Source of the DNA: Firmicutes bacterium UBA1065
GTDB taxonomy: Bacteria > Bacillota > Clostridia > Tissierellales > Sedimentibacteraceae
DNA: 10,780 nucleotides
Reading direction: 5' to 3'
Assembly (NCBI GenBank): GCA_002316225.1
Contig: DCDC01000051.1
Span: 1-10,780 of the forward strand
Part shown: piece after piece, positions 1 to 6,267 of the stretch
Layout: the number at the start of each line of letters is the position of its first letter
How positions within the stretch are numbered: position 1 is the first letter of the stretch
The notes under the pieces: model-generated
The model's database searches: none
Told to the model about the DNA's origin: nothing
The model's input: the letters and a program-made list of their open reading frames with translations, nothing else
Program-made: the position numbers and the translations under genes

Positions 1-528
1 GCCCAAAAAGCACGTACGGTTCCGGAGTATGCGGATATTGTCACCGACACCTTTATAGATACCATATATAAGGCCAGTCCCCTTCATGATATAGGAAAGG
101 TCGGTATTCCCGACAGTATCTTATTAAAGCCTGAAAAACTCACAGATGATGAATTCGCCATCATGAAAACCCATGTCCGGATAGGGTATGAAACCCTGGC
201 TAAAGTCGCCCAACAATACGACAAGAATGAATTCCTCAAAATGGGTATGGATATTGCTCAATACCATCACGAAAAATGGGACGGTACGGGTTACAATGAA
301 GGCCTCAAGGGAAACGATATTCCCCTTGCCGCCAGGATTATGGCATTAGCGGATGTTTACGATGCCCTTCGTTCCAAAAGGGTGTATAAAGAAGCTTTTT
401 CACACGAAAAAAGTATGGAGATAATAGCTTCAAATAAAGGAACCCACTTTGACCCGGTCCTGGTTGATTTGCTTATCCTTTATAATGAAGAATTTAAGGC
501 TTTGTATGATTCTACAATGACATCTTAA
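1..528 (+). CDS. HD-GYP domain c-di-GMP phosphodiesterase-like protein, C-terminal part (5' end outside window)
   Basis: The frame is open from base 1, so the gene starts upstream; 175 residues are visible before the TAA at 526-528. This is almost a whole HD-GYP domain, a metal-dependent phosphohydrolase that typically degrades cyclic di-GMP in the cytoplasm. Visible metal-site motifs, in window codons, are HDIGK (H29, D30, K33), the histidine of KTHVRIG (H58), HHEKWDG (H89, H90, D94) and ALADVYDAL (D118). The signature normally written GYP reads GYN here (97-99). Clostridial relatives often carry an N-terminal response-regulator receiver or another sensor domain, which would lie outside the window, so the input signal is unknown. 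The domain call is firm. The substrate is inferred from the family. Methionine 55 (base 163) is internal to the domain and is not a start. Confidence 0.9.
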   Translation, partial: AQKARTVPEYADIVTDTFIDTIYKASPLHDIGKVGIPDSILLKPEKLTDDEFAIMKTHVRIGYETLAKVAQQYDKNEFLKMGMDIAQYHHEKWDGTGYNEGLKGNDIPLAARIMALADVYDALRSKRVYKEAFSHEKSMEIIASNKGTHFDPVLVDLLILYNEEFKALYDSTMTS

Positions 529-549
529 TGACAAAAAAAGATAAATATG

Positions 550-569
550 AGGATTAATTTTTTAATCCT
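550..569 (+). terminator. Weak hairpin after the HD-GYP gene
   Basis: AGGATTAA (550-557) and TTAATCCT (562-569) form a perfect 8-bp stem around a TTTT loop, 21 bases after the stop codon. No T-run follows, so termination would be weak. The hairpin's last base is also the first base of the -35 box of a candidate gdhA promoter. Confidence 0.35.
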
Positions 570-597
570 TGAAATAATAACCATAGAGTGATAGAAT
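569..597 (+). promoter_or_regulatory. Candidate sigma-A promoter P1 for gdhA
   Basis: A -35 box TTGAAA (569-574) is separated by 17 bases from a -10 box TAGAAT (592-597). Each box matches consensus at five of six positions. The start site would be near 604, giving a leader of about 70 bases before the gdhA ATG. Read by eye from consensus only. Confidence 0.5.
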
Positions 598-609
598 AGG
601 GTTGTACCG

Positions 610-643
610 AAATATTGTTATTTTATTAGCAATATTTTAAAAT
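610..643 (+). promoter_or_regulatory. Candidate promoter P2 for gdhA with overlapping inverted repeat
   Basis: A -35-like TTGTTA (615-620) lies 17 bases before TAAAAT (638-643), giving a second possible start near 650. An inverted repeat overlaps it: AAATATTG (610-617) and CAATATTT (630-637), perfect 8-base arms with 12 bases between, covering the -35 box and reaching the edge of the -10 box. A bound repressor there would block P2 and sit just downstream of the P1 start. No regulator can be named, and AT-rich DNA makes chance repeats fairly common. Confidence 0.4.
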
Positions 644-673
644 AAAAACTTACAAAATTTTTGGAGGTAAATA

Positions 674-1939
674 ATGGCCAAAGAGATTTTAAACCCATTG
701 GAAAATGCTCAAATGCAAGTAAAAACTGCTTGTGACGCTTTAGGACTGGACCCTGCTGTGTATGAAATTTTAAAGGAACCTCAAAGAGTAATTGAAGTTA
801 ACATTCCCGTGAGAATGGATGACGGAACAATGAAATTGTTCAAGGGCTTTAGAGCCATGCACAATGATGCTGTTGGTCCCACAAAGGGCGGAGTTCGTTT
901 CCATCCCGGAGTAACCTTGGAAGAAGTTAAAGCTCTTTCTATCTGGATGACATTTAAAGGCGGTGTAATGGGTCTTCCTTACGGCGGAGGTAAAGGCGGG
1001 GTTATTTGTGATCCATTAGCATTATCCCAGGGAGAATTAGAGAGAATTTCCAGAGGCTATATTCAAAAACTATATAAGTACATCGGTGAAAAAGAAGACA
1101 TACCGGCACCCGATGCAGGAACAAACGGACAGATTATGGCTTGGATGGTTGATGAATACAATAAGTTGACAGGAACTTCAGCATTGGGAGTTATAACCGG
1201 AAAACCCGTGGCATGGGGCGGATCAGAAGGAAGAAACGAAGCAACAGGTTTCGGAGTAGCAGTAATAGCCAGAGAAGCTGCTAAGAAATTAGGTCTTGAT
1301 ATTACCAAATCAAAAGTTGCCATCCAGGGCTTCGGAAACGTAGGCCGATATACGGTTAAAAACATGCAAAGACAAGGAGCAAAAGTTGTAGCCATAGCCG
1401 AATGGGCACCAAAAGTAGGTACATATGCCCTTTATAACGAAGATGGCCTGGACTTTGAAGATTTGCTGGCTTACTTCAATGTGAACAAGAATTTAGTGGA
1501 TTATCCTAAGGCTAAAATGATCAGCCTTGATGAATTCTGGGGACTGGATGTTGATATCTTGGTTCCTGCAGCTTTGGAAAATGCCATAACAAAAGAAGTA
1601 GCAGAAAAAGTTAAAGCTAAGTTAATATGTGAAGCTGCTAACGGACCGACAACTCCGGAAGCTGACCAGGTATTCAATGAAAGAGGAATCCCGGTTACTC
1701 CCGACATACTCACAAATGCCGGAGGAGTTGTTGTTTCCTACTTTGAATGGGTACAGAATCTGCAAGGATACTATTGGACAGAAAAAGAAGTAGAAGAAAA
1801 ACAAGAAGTTAAAATGGTTAAAGCCTTTAATGATGTATGGGCTCTTAAAGAAGAACAGAAATGCACAATCAGACAGGCAGCATACATGATTTCTGTTAAA
1901 AAAGTTGCTGAAGTAATGAAGATAAGAGGTTGGTATTAA
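674..1939 (+). CDS. gdhA: NAD-dependent glutamate dehydrogenase
   Basis: Cytoplasmic enzyme interconverting glutamate and 2-oxoglutarate plus ammonium with a nicotinamide cofactor. It is the usual entry point for glutamate fermentation in clostridia. At 421 residues it has the normal length for the small hexameric (GluD/GdhA) class. The N-terminal substrate domain carries PTKGG (K71), TFKGG (K95), the catalytic GGGKGG (K107) and APDAGT (D147). The Rossmann domain carries GFGNVG (219-224), and the acidic E243 at the end of its second strand favours NAD over NADP. The C-terminal part retains NAGGVVVSYFEW. The start is set by GGAGG at 663-667, six bases before ATG. It appears to be transcribed alone: tandem promoter candidates lie upstream and a strong terminator follows. 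Peptoniphilus-type NAD glutamate dehydrogenase is the closest relative I recognise. Function call firm; cofactor inferred from one residue. Confidence 0.96.
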   Translation: MAKEILNPLENAQMQVKTACDALGLDPAVYEILKEPQRVIEVNIPVRMDDGTMKLFKGFRAMHNDAVGPTKGGVRFHPGVTLEEVKALSIWMTFKGGVMGLPYGGGKGGVICDPLALSQGELERISRGYIQKLYKYIGEKEDIPAPDAGTNGQIMAWMVDEYNKLTGTSALGVITGKPVAWGGSEGRNEATGFGVAVIAREAAKKLGLDITKSKVAIQGFGNVGRYTVKNMQRQGAKVVAIAEWAPKVGTYALYNEDGLDFEDLLAYFNVNKNLVDYPKAKMISLDEFWGLDVDILVPAALENAITKEVAEKVKAKLICEAANGPTTPEADQVFNERGIPVTPDILTNAGGVVVSYFEWVQNLQGYYWTEKEVEEKQEVKMVKAFNDVWALKEEQKCTIRQAAYMISVKKVAEVMKIRGWY

Positions 1940-1977
1940 TAAGCGGAATATAGGGGAAAGGGAAGTCCCCGAATGTT

Positions 1978-2010
1978 AAAAGCAAGGCCAAAATCAGGCC
2001 TTGCTTTTTT
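1978..2010. terminator. Bidirectional intrinsic terminator shared by gdhA and ytvI
   Basis: AAAAGCAAGGCC (1978-1989) pairs perfectly with GGCCTTGCTTTT (1997-2008) around a 7-base loop. On the plus strand it is followed directly by further T residues, and on the minus strand the arm ends in TTTT. It therefore serves both converging genes. The ytvI stop codon (2009-2011) touches the stem. A minor hairpin, GGGGA/TCCCC, lies just before it at 1953-1970. Confidence 0.85.
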
Positions 2011-3082
2011 ATTTGAATAGATTTATTTTTCCTTCATCATTCAAGTATTTGACCGTTAAGGCAACAACAGGACCCATCATAAGGCCTATTACCCCAAAGA
2101 GTCTTAATCCTGCATACATGGCAGTAATAGTAATTATGGGGTGCAAGCCTATCTGATGACCGACTATTCTGGGCTCTATGACATGCCTTATAACAGTGAC
2201 CGAAATGTATAATATCAATAAACCAAATCCCAAAAAGTAGTTCTTCAATATTAATTCAACAATAGCCCAGGGTATTATTACACTTCCCGTTCCCAATACA
2301 GGCATGATGTCCAATATTGCCACGATGGCAGCAATGGGCAGTGCATATTTGATTTTCAATATTGATAAGCCGGCATACACTTCCATGAATGTTATAATCA
2401 TTATTAACAGGTAGGATTTTATAAGTTTCCACAGGGCAACCGTTATAAATATCCGTGCTTCTTCAAAAATTTCACTGAATTTTTTGGGCATCTGCCTTCT
2501 GAAGAAGGCCGTTATATTGTCGTATTCCAAGCTGATGAATATCGAAAGAACAATGGTGAATATTACGGATATCATGTAGAGGGGGAAGTTGGATATCAGC
2601 CTGGTGACAATTTGTACGAAGGATATGGATATATTCTTTACTAAATCCGCAATATAATTGATACCGTTTGTAATTATTTGTGAAATAGTACTGGCCACTT
2701 CCGGTGACAATGCTTGCGCATTGGTGACTATCCAATCGTTAAACTCATGAAGAAGGGGTTCTATCCTGGCAAAATACAATCGGGGTATGGTATAAATAAG
2801 ATCTGTGATTTGAGTGATTAAAAAAGATGCAAGAAGCCATATCACAAAAGCCACCAGCATATAGAACATTTCTATTACAAAAAGGGCAACACCTTTCCCC
2901 TTGCTTTTTACAAATCTGTTAACAAACCTTGTAACAGGCCTTAAAGCCAGGGCTATCAAAAAGCCGACAACAAAGGGCATGACCCAATGAACCACGTAAA
3001 CAAAAATTATGTAAAGAACTGCGTATGCCGTAGCAATAAAAGCTACGTCCAATATAAATTTTTTCTTAAGATCATCAGTCAT
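2009..3082 (-). CDS. ytvI: AI-2E family / YtvI-like integral membrane protein
   Basis: A 357-residue polytopic membrane protein of the AI-2E transporter superfamily. Hydrophobic segments lie at about 9-30, 32-48, 66-90, 165-185, 220-240, 248-272, 280-298 and 313-345, with a long soluble stretch at about 95-160. The C-terminal block LDIMPVLGTGSVIIPW (258-272) followed by EPRIVGHQIGLHP (303-315) resembles YtvI of endospore formers more than quorum-signal exporters. The transported substrate, if any, is unknown. The start was chosen at ATG 3080-3082 because TGGAGG (minus strand, 3091-3096) sits eight bases upstream. A TTG at 3095-3097 is in frame but overlaps that ribosome binding site, so it is an unlikely start. 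A near-consensus sigma-A promoter lies 54 bases upstream. The gene converges on gdhA. Family call firm; the YtvI assignment is moderate. Confidence 0.82.
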   Translation of the reverse strand: MTDDLKKKFILDVAFIATAYAVLYIIFVYVVHWVMPFVVGFLIALALRPVTRFVNRFVKSKGKGVALFVIEMFYMLVAFVIWLLASFLITQITDLIYTIPRLYFARIEPLLHEFNDWIVTNAQALSPEVASTISQIITNGINYIADLVKNISISFVQIVTRLISNFPLYMISVIFTIVLSIFISLEYDNITAFFRRQMPKKFSEIFEEARIFITVALWKLIKSYLLIMIITFMEVYAGLSILKIKYALPIAAIVAILDIMPVLGTGSVIIPWAIVELILKNYFLGFGLLILYISVTVIRHVIEPRIVGHQIGLHPIITITAMYAGLRLFGVIGLMMGPVVALTVKYLNDEGKINLFK

Positions 3083-3142
3083 CAATAAGACCTCCAAGGG
3101 GTGACAAATGTGTATAGGTGTGACCCATACTTCTTTTAAACA

Positions 3143-3171
3143 ATTATAGTATCAATGTGCATTATTTGCAA
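3143..3171 (-). promoter_or_regulatory. Near-consensus sigma-A promoter for ytvI
   Basis: On the minus strand, TTGCAA (3166-3171) lies exactly 17 bases before a perfect TATAAT (3143-3148). Transcription would begin near 3136, giving a leader of about 54 bases to ATG 3082. This looks like a housekeeping vegetative promoter rather than a sporulation sigma-E one. Confidence 0.7.
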
Positions 3172-3215
3172 CAGAATTAAAATATAACATTGATATATAT
3201 GTATGGAAAAATAAG

Positions 3216-3263
3216 GTATTTATCATAAATACTGCAACAAGTCATGTGTTTATAGCTATAAAC
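3216..3263. promoter_or_regulatory. Paired dyad sequences, candidate operators
   Basis: Two compact palindromes lie side by side. The first is GTATTTAT-C-ATAAATAC (3216-3232), with perfect 8-base arms around one centre base. The second is GTTTATAGCTATAAAC (3248-3263), a perfect 16-base palindrome. Both begin GT and end AC with TAT/ATA cores. Their centres are about 31.5 bases apart, close to three turns of DNA, so a dimeric regulator could bind both on the same face. They lie between the divergent promoters, so either gene could be the target. No regulator family is recognised. Confidence 0.45.
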
Positions 3264-3349
3264 TTCGGCTGTTTCATTAATGCGGAGGCTTTCATATTAA
3301 AATAATAAAAAATTGGCAATTAAATAAAAACATTAAAATTATGATGTCT

Positions 3350-3377
3350 TTGTGAAAAATTAATGCTATTATATTAT
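3350..3377 (+). promoter_or_regulatory. Candidate promoter for the fumarase-malic enzyme operon
   Basis: TTGTGA (3350-3355) is followed after 16 bases by TATTAT (3372-3377), which would start transcription near 3384 and give a leader of about 44 bases. An alternative, TTGGCA (3313-3318) with TAAAAT (3334-3339), has a short 15-base spacer. The DNA is very AT-rich, so this call is tentative. Confidence 0.35.
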
Positions 3378-3427
3378 TAACAAGTCAAAAATTGAAAATG
3401 TAAATTTTTACCGGAAAGGAACAGCTT

Positions 3428-4273
3428 ATGAGAGAAATCAATGTTGAAGAAATAACCAAAACAGTAGAAAAACTCTGCATAGAATCTAATTATTATCTTC
3501 CACCGGATGTAAAAAAAGCCTTGGAAGATGCCTTAGATAAAGAGGAATCCCCCTTAGGGAAGGAAATTTTGTCCGATATATTGAAGAATCAGGAAATTGC
3601 AAGAAAGAAAGATGTCCCCATATGCCAGGATACCGGACTTACAGTAATTTTCCTTGAATTGGGGCAAGAAGTGAGACTGGTGGGTGGAGACTTAAACCAA
3701 GCAATTGATGAAGGAGTAAGACGGGGATACAAAAATGGATATCTTCGAAAATCTGCTGTCGATGATCCCTTTATTGAAAGAAAAAATACCGGTGACAACA
3801 CCCCGGCCATTGTACACACAAAAATAGTACCGGGCGACAAAATCAAAATCATACTTGCTCCAAAAGGGGGAGGTAGCGAAAATATGAGTGCTCTTGGCAT
3901 GCTTAAACCATCAGACGGGATAAAGGGCATCAAAAAATTCGTGCTGGATACGGTCGAAAAGGCAGGCTCCAATCCATGTCCTCCCATAATAGTAGGTATA
4001 GGAATAGGGGGAACGATAGAAAAGACAACCTTGATTGCAAAACAGGCCCTTCTCAGAAAAGTAGGAGAGCATAATCCGAATCCCAAGGTGGCTGAATTTG
4101 AAAAGGAGCTGCTGGAGGAAATCAACAAACTTGGCATAGGGCCCCAAGGCTTCGGAGGAAGAACGACAGCCCTTGCCGTAAATATTGAGACCTTCCCCGC
4201 TCATATAGCAAGCATGCCTGTTGCCATAAATATCCAATGTCATGTTGCAAGACATCAGGAAGCAATAATTTAG
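3428..4273 (+). CDS. fumA: Fumarate hydratase (class I, Fe-S), alpha subunit
   Basis: The Fe-S subunit of the two-subunit class I fumarase / tartrate dehydratase family, which reversibly hydrates fumarate to malate in the cytoplasm. Its 281 residues match the usual length of the separate alpha chain. Three conserved cysteines expected to hold the oxygen-sensitive [4Fe-4S] cluster are present: C66 in PICQDTG, C184 in NPCPPI and C271 in QCHVARH. Glycine-rich APKGGGSENMS (144-154) and GIGIGGT (190-196) are also intact. AAAGGA at 3415-3420 sits seven bases before the ATG. It is the first gene of an operon: the stop codon overlaps the ribosome binding site of the beta subunit, nine bases upstream of its start. 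Linkage to malic enzyme favours fumarate over tartrate as substrate, though the two cannot be told apart securely from sequence. Confidence 0.93.
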   Translation: MREINVEEITKTVEKLCIESNYYLPPDVKKALEDALDKEESPLGKEILSDILKNQEIARKKDVPICQDTGLTVIFLELGQEVRLVGGDLNQAIDEGVRRGYKNGYLRKSAVDDPFIERKNTGDNTPAIVHTKIVPGDKIKIILAPKGGGSENMSALGMLKPSDGIKGIKKFVLDTVEKAGSNPCPPIIVGIGIGGTIEKTTLIAKQALLRKVGEHNPNPKVAEFEKELLEEINKLGIGPQGFGGRTTALAVNIETFPAHIASMPVAINIQCHVARHQEAII

Positions 4274-4282
4274 GAGGTTGCC

Positions 4283-4834
4283 ATGGCGAAAATAATATAC
4301 ACACCCTTAACTTCAGAAGTAATTAATGACCTTAGGGCGGGAGACAGGGTTTTACTGAACGGAATAATCTATACAGGCAGGGACGCAGCCCATAAAAGAT
4401 TGGCAGAATTAATTGAAAAGGGTCAAAAGCTTCCCATGGATATCAAAGATCAAGTTATCTATTATGTTGGACCTTGCCCTGCAAAGCCGGGACAGGTAAT
4501 AGGCTCGGCAGGCCCTACAACCAGCGGGAGAATGGATGCATATGCCCCACTTTTGATGGATCACGGGCTCAGGGGAATGATAGGCAAGGGTTTGAGATCT
4601 CAGGAAGTTGTAGATTCAATAATAAAGAATAAAGCGGTATATTTTGCAGCTGTTGGAGGAGCGGGAGCCTTATTGGCCGAAGCGATAAAAGAAGCTGAAG
4701 TAATTGCATTTCCGGATTTAGGAGCAGAAGCAATCTATAAACTGAGGGTTGAAAATTTTCCCGTAACTGTTATTATAGACAGTAAGGGCAATGACCTGTA
4801 TAAATCAGGTAAAGAAAAGTACAAAATAATTTAA
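4283..4834 (+). CDS. fumB: Fumarate hydratase (class I), beta subunit
   Basis: The second subunit of the class I fumarase, equivalent to the C-terminal domain of single-chain enzymes. Its 183 residues are the normal length. Conserved blocks are GRDAAHKR (32-39), YYVGPCPAKPG (60-70), GSAGPTTSGRMD (74-85), GKG (101-103) and the C-terminal FPDLGAEAIYKLRVENFP (143-160). These lines build the substrate pocket facing the alpha-subunit cluster. AGGAGG (4272-4277) precedes ATG by five bases, so translation is probably coupled to the alpha subunit. The malic enzyme gene follows after 13 bases. A tartrate dehydratase beta chain is the main alternative. Confidence 0.93.
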   Translation: MAKIIYTPLTSEVINDLRAGDRVLLNGIIYTGRDAAHKRLAELIEKGQKLPMDIKDQVIYYVGPCPAKPGQVIGSAGPTTSGRMDAYAPLLMDHGLRGMIGKGLRSQEVVDSIIKNKAVYFAAVGGAGALLAEAIKEAEVIAFPDLGAEAIYKLRVENFPVTVIIDSKGNDLYKSGKEKYKII

Positions 4835-4847
4835 GGAAGGTAGATTT

Positions 4848-6023
4848 ATGACTCTGAGAGATGATGCATTAAAGTTACACAAGGACTATAAGGGAAAACT
4901 AAACATTATGAGCAAGGTAGCCGTAAACGACAGAAATAGTCTAAGCTTGGCTTATACACCTGGAGTGGCAGAGCCTTGCAAAGAAATTCACAAGGATGAA
5001 AACTTAGTATATGAATACACCTCGAAAGGTAATTTAGTAGCCGTGGTATCAGACGGAACCGCCGTTTTGGGACTTGGAGATATAGGACCTTACGCAGCAA
5101 TTCCCGTAATGGAAGGAAAATCGGTATTATTTAAGGAATTTGGCGGAGTGGATTCATTCCCTATCTGTGTAAAAACAAAAGACCCTGATGAAATAGTAAA
5201 AATAGTTGAAATGATTGAGCCTGTATTCGGGGGTATAAACCTGGAAGACATTTCGGCTCCCAGATGTTTTGAAATTGAAAGGAAGCTTAAAGAAAAACTT
5301 TCAATCCCGGTATTCCATGACGACCAGCACGGAACAGCAATCATAGTATTGGCAGGGCTTATGAATGCACTGAGATTAATCGGCAAAAAAATGGAAGACT
5401 TAATTGTTGTAATAAACGGTTCCGGAGCAGCCGGAATTGCAATTGGGAAAATCATTCTTAGTGTGGGCGTAAAAGACCTGATAATGGTTGACAGGACAGG
5501 CATTATTTACAAGGGCAGAGAAAAGGGAATGAACTGGATAAAAGAAGAAATGGCGGAAGTGACCAATAAAAACATGAAAACGGGAAGTTTAGCAGATGCA
5601 ATGGTCGGTGCGGATGTCTTCATAGGAGTATCGGAAGCTAATATCGTAACCGAAGAAATGGTTAAGAATATGAATAAGGATCCCATTATATTTGCAATGG
5701 CTAATCCGGTACCTGAAATTGACCCTACCCTGGCCAAAAAAGCAGGTGCAAGAGTTGTAGGAACGGGAAGAAGCGATTATCCCAACCAGATAAACAACGT
5801 ACTGGCATTCCCGGGACTCTTCAGAGGAGCCCTGGACGTAAGGGCAAAAACCATTAATGAAGAAATGAAATTGGCAGCAGCAAAAGCCTTATCCGAAATC
5901 ATTACAGACGAAGAATTAACCGAGGACTACATAATACCCTTGCCATTCGACAAGAGAGTGAGACCTGCAGTAGCCAAGGCAGTTGCCCAGGCTGCAAAAG
6001 ACTCAGGAGTTGCCCGGCTGTAA
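4848..6023 (+). CDS. Malic enzyme (oxidative decarboxylating malate dehydrogenase, probably NAD-dependent)
   Basis: Converts malate to pyruvate and CO2 with reduction of NAD(P), in the cytoplasm. The 391-residue length is that of the short bacterial form without a phosphotransacetylase tail. Catalytic and metal-binding motifs are intact: SLAYTPGVAEP with tyrosine 36, MEGKSVLFKEFGG with lysine 91, NLEDISAP (E133, D134) and FHDDQHGTA (D158, D159). The nucleotide site is NGSGAAG (190-196), with D215 in VDRTG at the end of the next strand, which favours NAD. ANPVPEI (285-291) and NNVLAFPG (316-323) complete the active site. AAGGAAGG (4833-4840) lies seven bases before ATG. Being last in the fumarase operon, it turns the fumarase product malate into pyruvate, a route from fumarate (for example from aspartate) to the central fermentation pool. 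Cofactor preference is inferred. Confidence 0.94.
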   Translation: MTLRDDALKLHKDYKGKLNIMSKVAVNDRNSLSLAYTPGVAEPCKEIHKDENLVYEYTSKGNLVAVVSDGTAVLGLGDIGPYAAIPVMEGKSVLFKEFGGVDSFPICVKTKDPDEIVKIVEMIEPVFGGINLEDISAPRCFEIERKLKEKLSIPVFHDDQHGTAIIVLAGLMNALRLIGKKMEDLIVVINGSGAAGIAIGKIILSVGVKDLIMVDRTGIIYKGREKGMNWIKEEMAEVTNKNMKTGSLADAMVGADVFIGVSEANIVTEEMVKNMNKDPIIFAMANPVPEIDPTLAKKAGARVVGTGRSDYPNQINNVLAFPGLFRGALDVRAKTINEEMKLAAAKALSEIITDEELTEDYIIPLPFDKRVRPAVAKAVAQAAKDSGVARL

Positions 6024-6038
6024 TATAAATTAAACAAT

Positions 6039-6114
6039 AATTCCAAGGAATCCGCCACCTGTTAATCACCATTGTTAAGCCAATAAATGCACAGGTGGTG
6101 GGACCGCATGGATT
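6039..6114 (+). other. Long imperfect inverted repeat / structured RNA element
   Basis: Beginning 15 bases after the malic enzyme stop, 6051-6062 (TCCGCCACCTGT) pairs with 6091-6102 (ACAGGTGGTGGG) over 12 bp including two G-T pairs. Outside an internal loop, GG/CC (6047-6048 with 6104-6105) and AATTCCA/TGGATT (6039-6045 with 6109-6114) can extend the stem. The 28-base loop contains a small ATTG/CAAT pairing. There is no T-run, so this is not a classical terminator. It could be a 3'-end stability hairpin, a factor-dependent terminator, or a small structured RNA. Confidence 0.5.
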
Positions 6115-6122
6115 AAATAATA

Positions 6123-6151
6123 TTGACAAATAAGAGACATTTTATTAATAT
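6123..6151 (+). promoter_or_regulatory. Promoter for the Ca2+ ATPase gene
   Basis: A perfect TTGACA (6123-6128) is followed after 17 bases by TAATAT (6146-6151), a four-of-six match to the -10 consensus. The start would lie near 6158, leaving a leader of about 110 bases that includes the hairpin at 6185-6219. Confidence 0.6.
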
Positions 6152-6184
6152 TAATAAAAGTGAACCGCTTTTCAGTCATGAATC

Positions 6185-6219
6185 CTGCTAATATCATAAT
6201 ATTATGCAGTTTTATTTTT
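6185..6219 (+). terminator. Terminator-like hairpin in the Ca2+ ATPase leader
   Basis: CTGCTAATAT (6185-6194) pairs with ATATTATGCAG (6199-6209), a 10-bp stem with one bulged T and a CATA loop. TTTT, A and TTTTT follow (6210-6219). It sits between the TTGACA promoter and the ATPase start. It could end read-through from the malic enzyme operon or attenuate ATPase transcription. The stem is AT-rich at its apex, so its strength is uncertain. Confidence 0.5.
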
Positions 6220-6267
6220 ATATATTAAAAAATAACGTTTTCAACCCTAATGTAAAGGAGACTAAAG

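Larger units (their letters stand above)
3083..3427. other. Divergent intergenic region between ytvI and the fumarase operon
   Basis: This 345-base AT-rich spacer holds no credible reading frame; the one short ATG frame with a purine-rich start (near 3280) stops after six codons. From left to right it contains the ytvI ribosome binding site and promoter (3091-3171), a wide inverted repeat (3150-3195), two compact dyads (3216-3232 and 3248-3263), and a candidate promoter and ribosome binding site for fumA (3350-3420). Confidence 0.7.

Noticed and set aside
3083..3097. TTG start at 3097 for the YtvI-like protein, adding five residues
   Set aside because: The TTG overlaps the TGGAGG ribosome binding site that serves the ATG at 3082.
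3589..4137. 182-codon minus-strand frame inside fumA
   Set aside because: It is antisense to conserved Fe-S fumarase sequence; the plus-strand gene fully explains the region.
6091..6112. T-box riboswitch controlling the Ca2+ ATPase
   Set aside because: Only the short GGTGGGACCGC core fits. Fewer than 100 bases separate it from the malic enzyme stop, no specifier stem is possible, and no downstream complementary arm or overlapping terminator is seen.
5902..6129. 75-codon minus-strand frame at the end of the malic enzyme gene
   Set aside because: Most of it is antisense to the conserved C-terminus of malic enzyme, its composition is unlike a real protein, and there is no ribosome binding site I can support.
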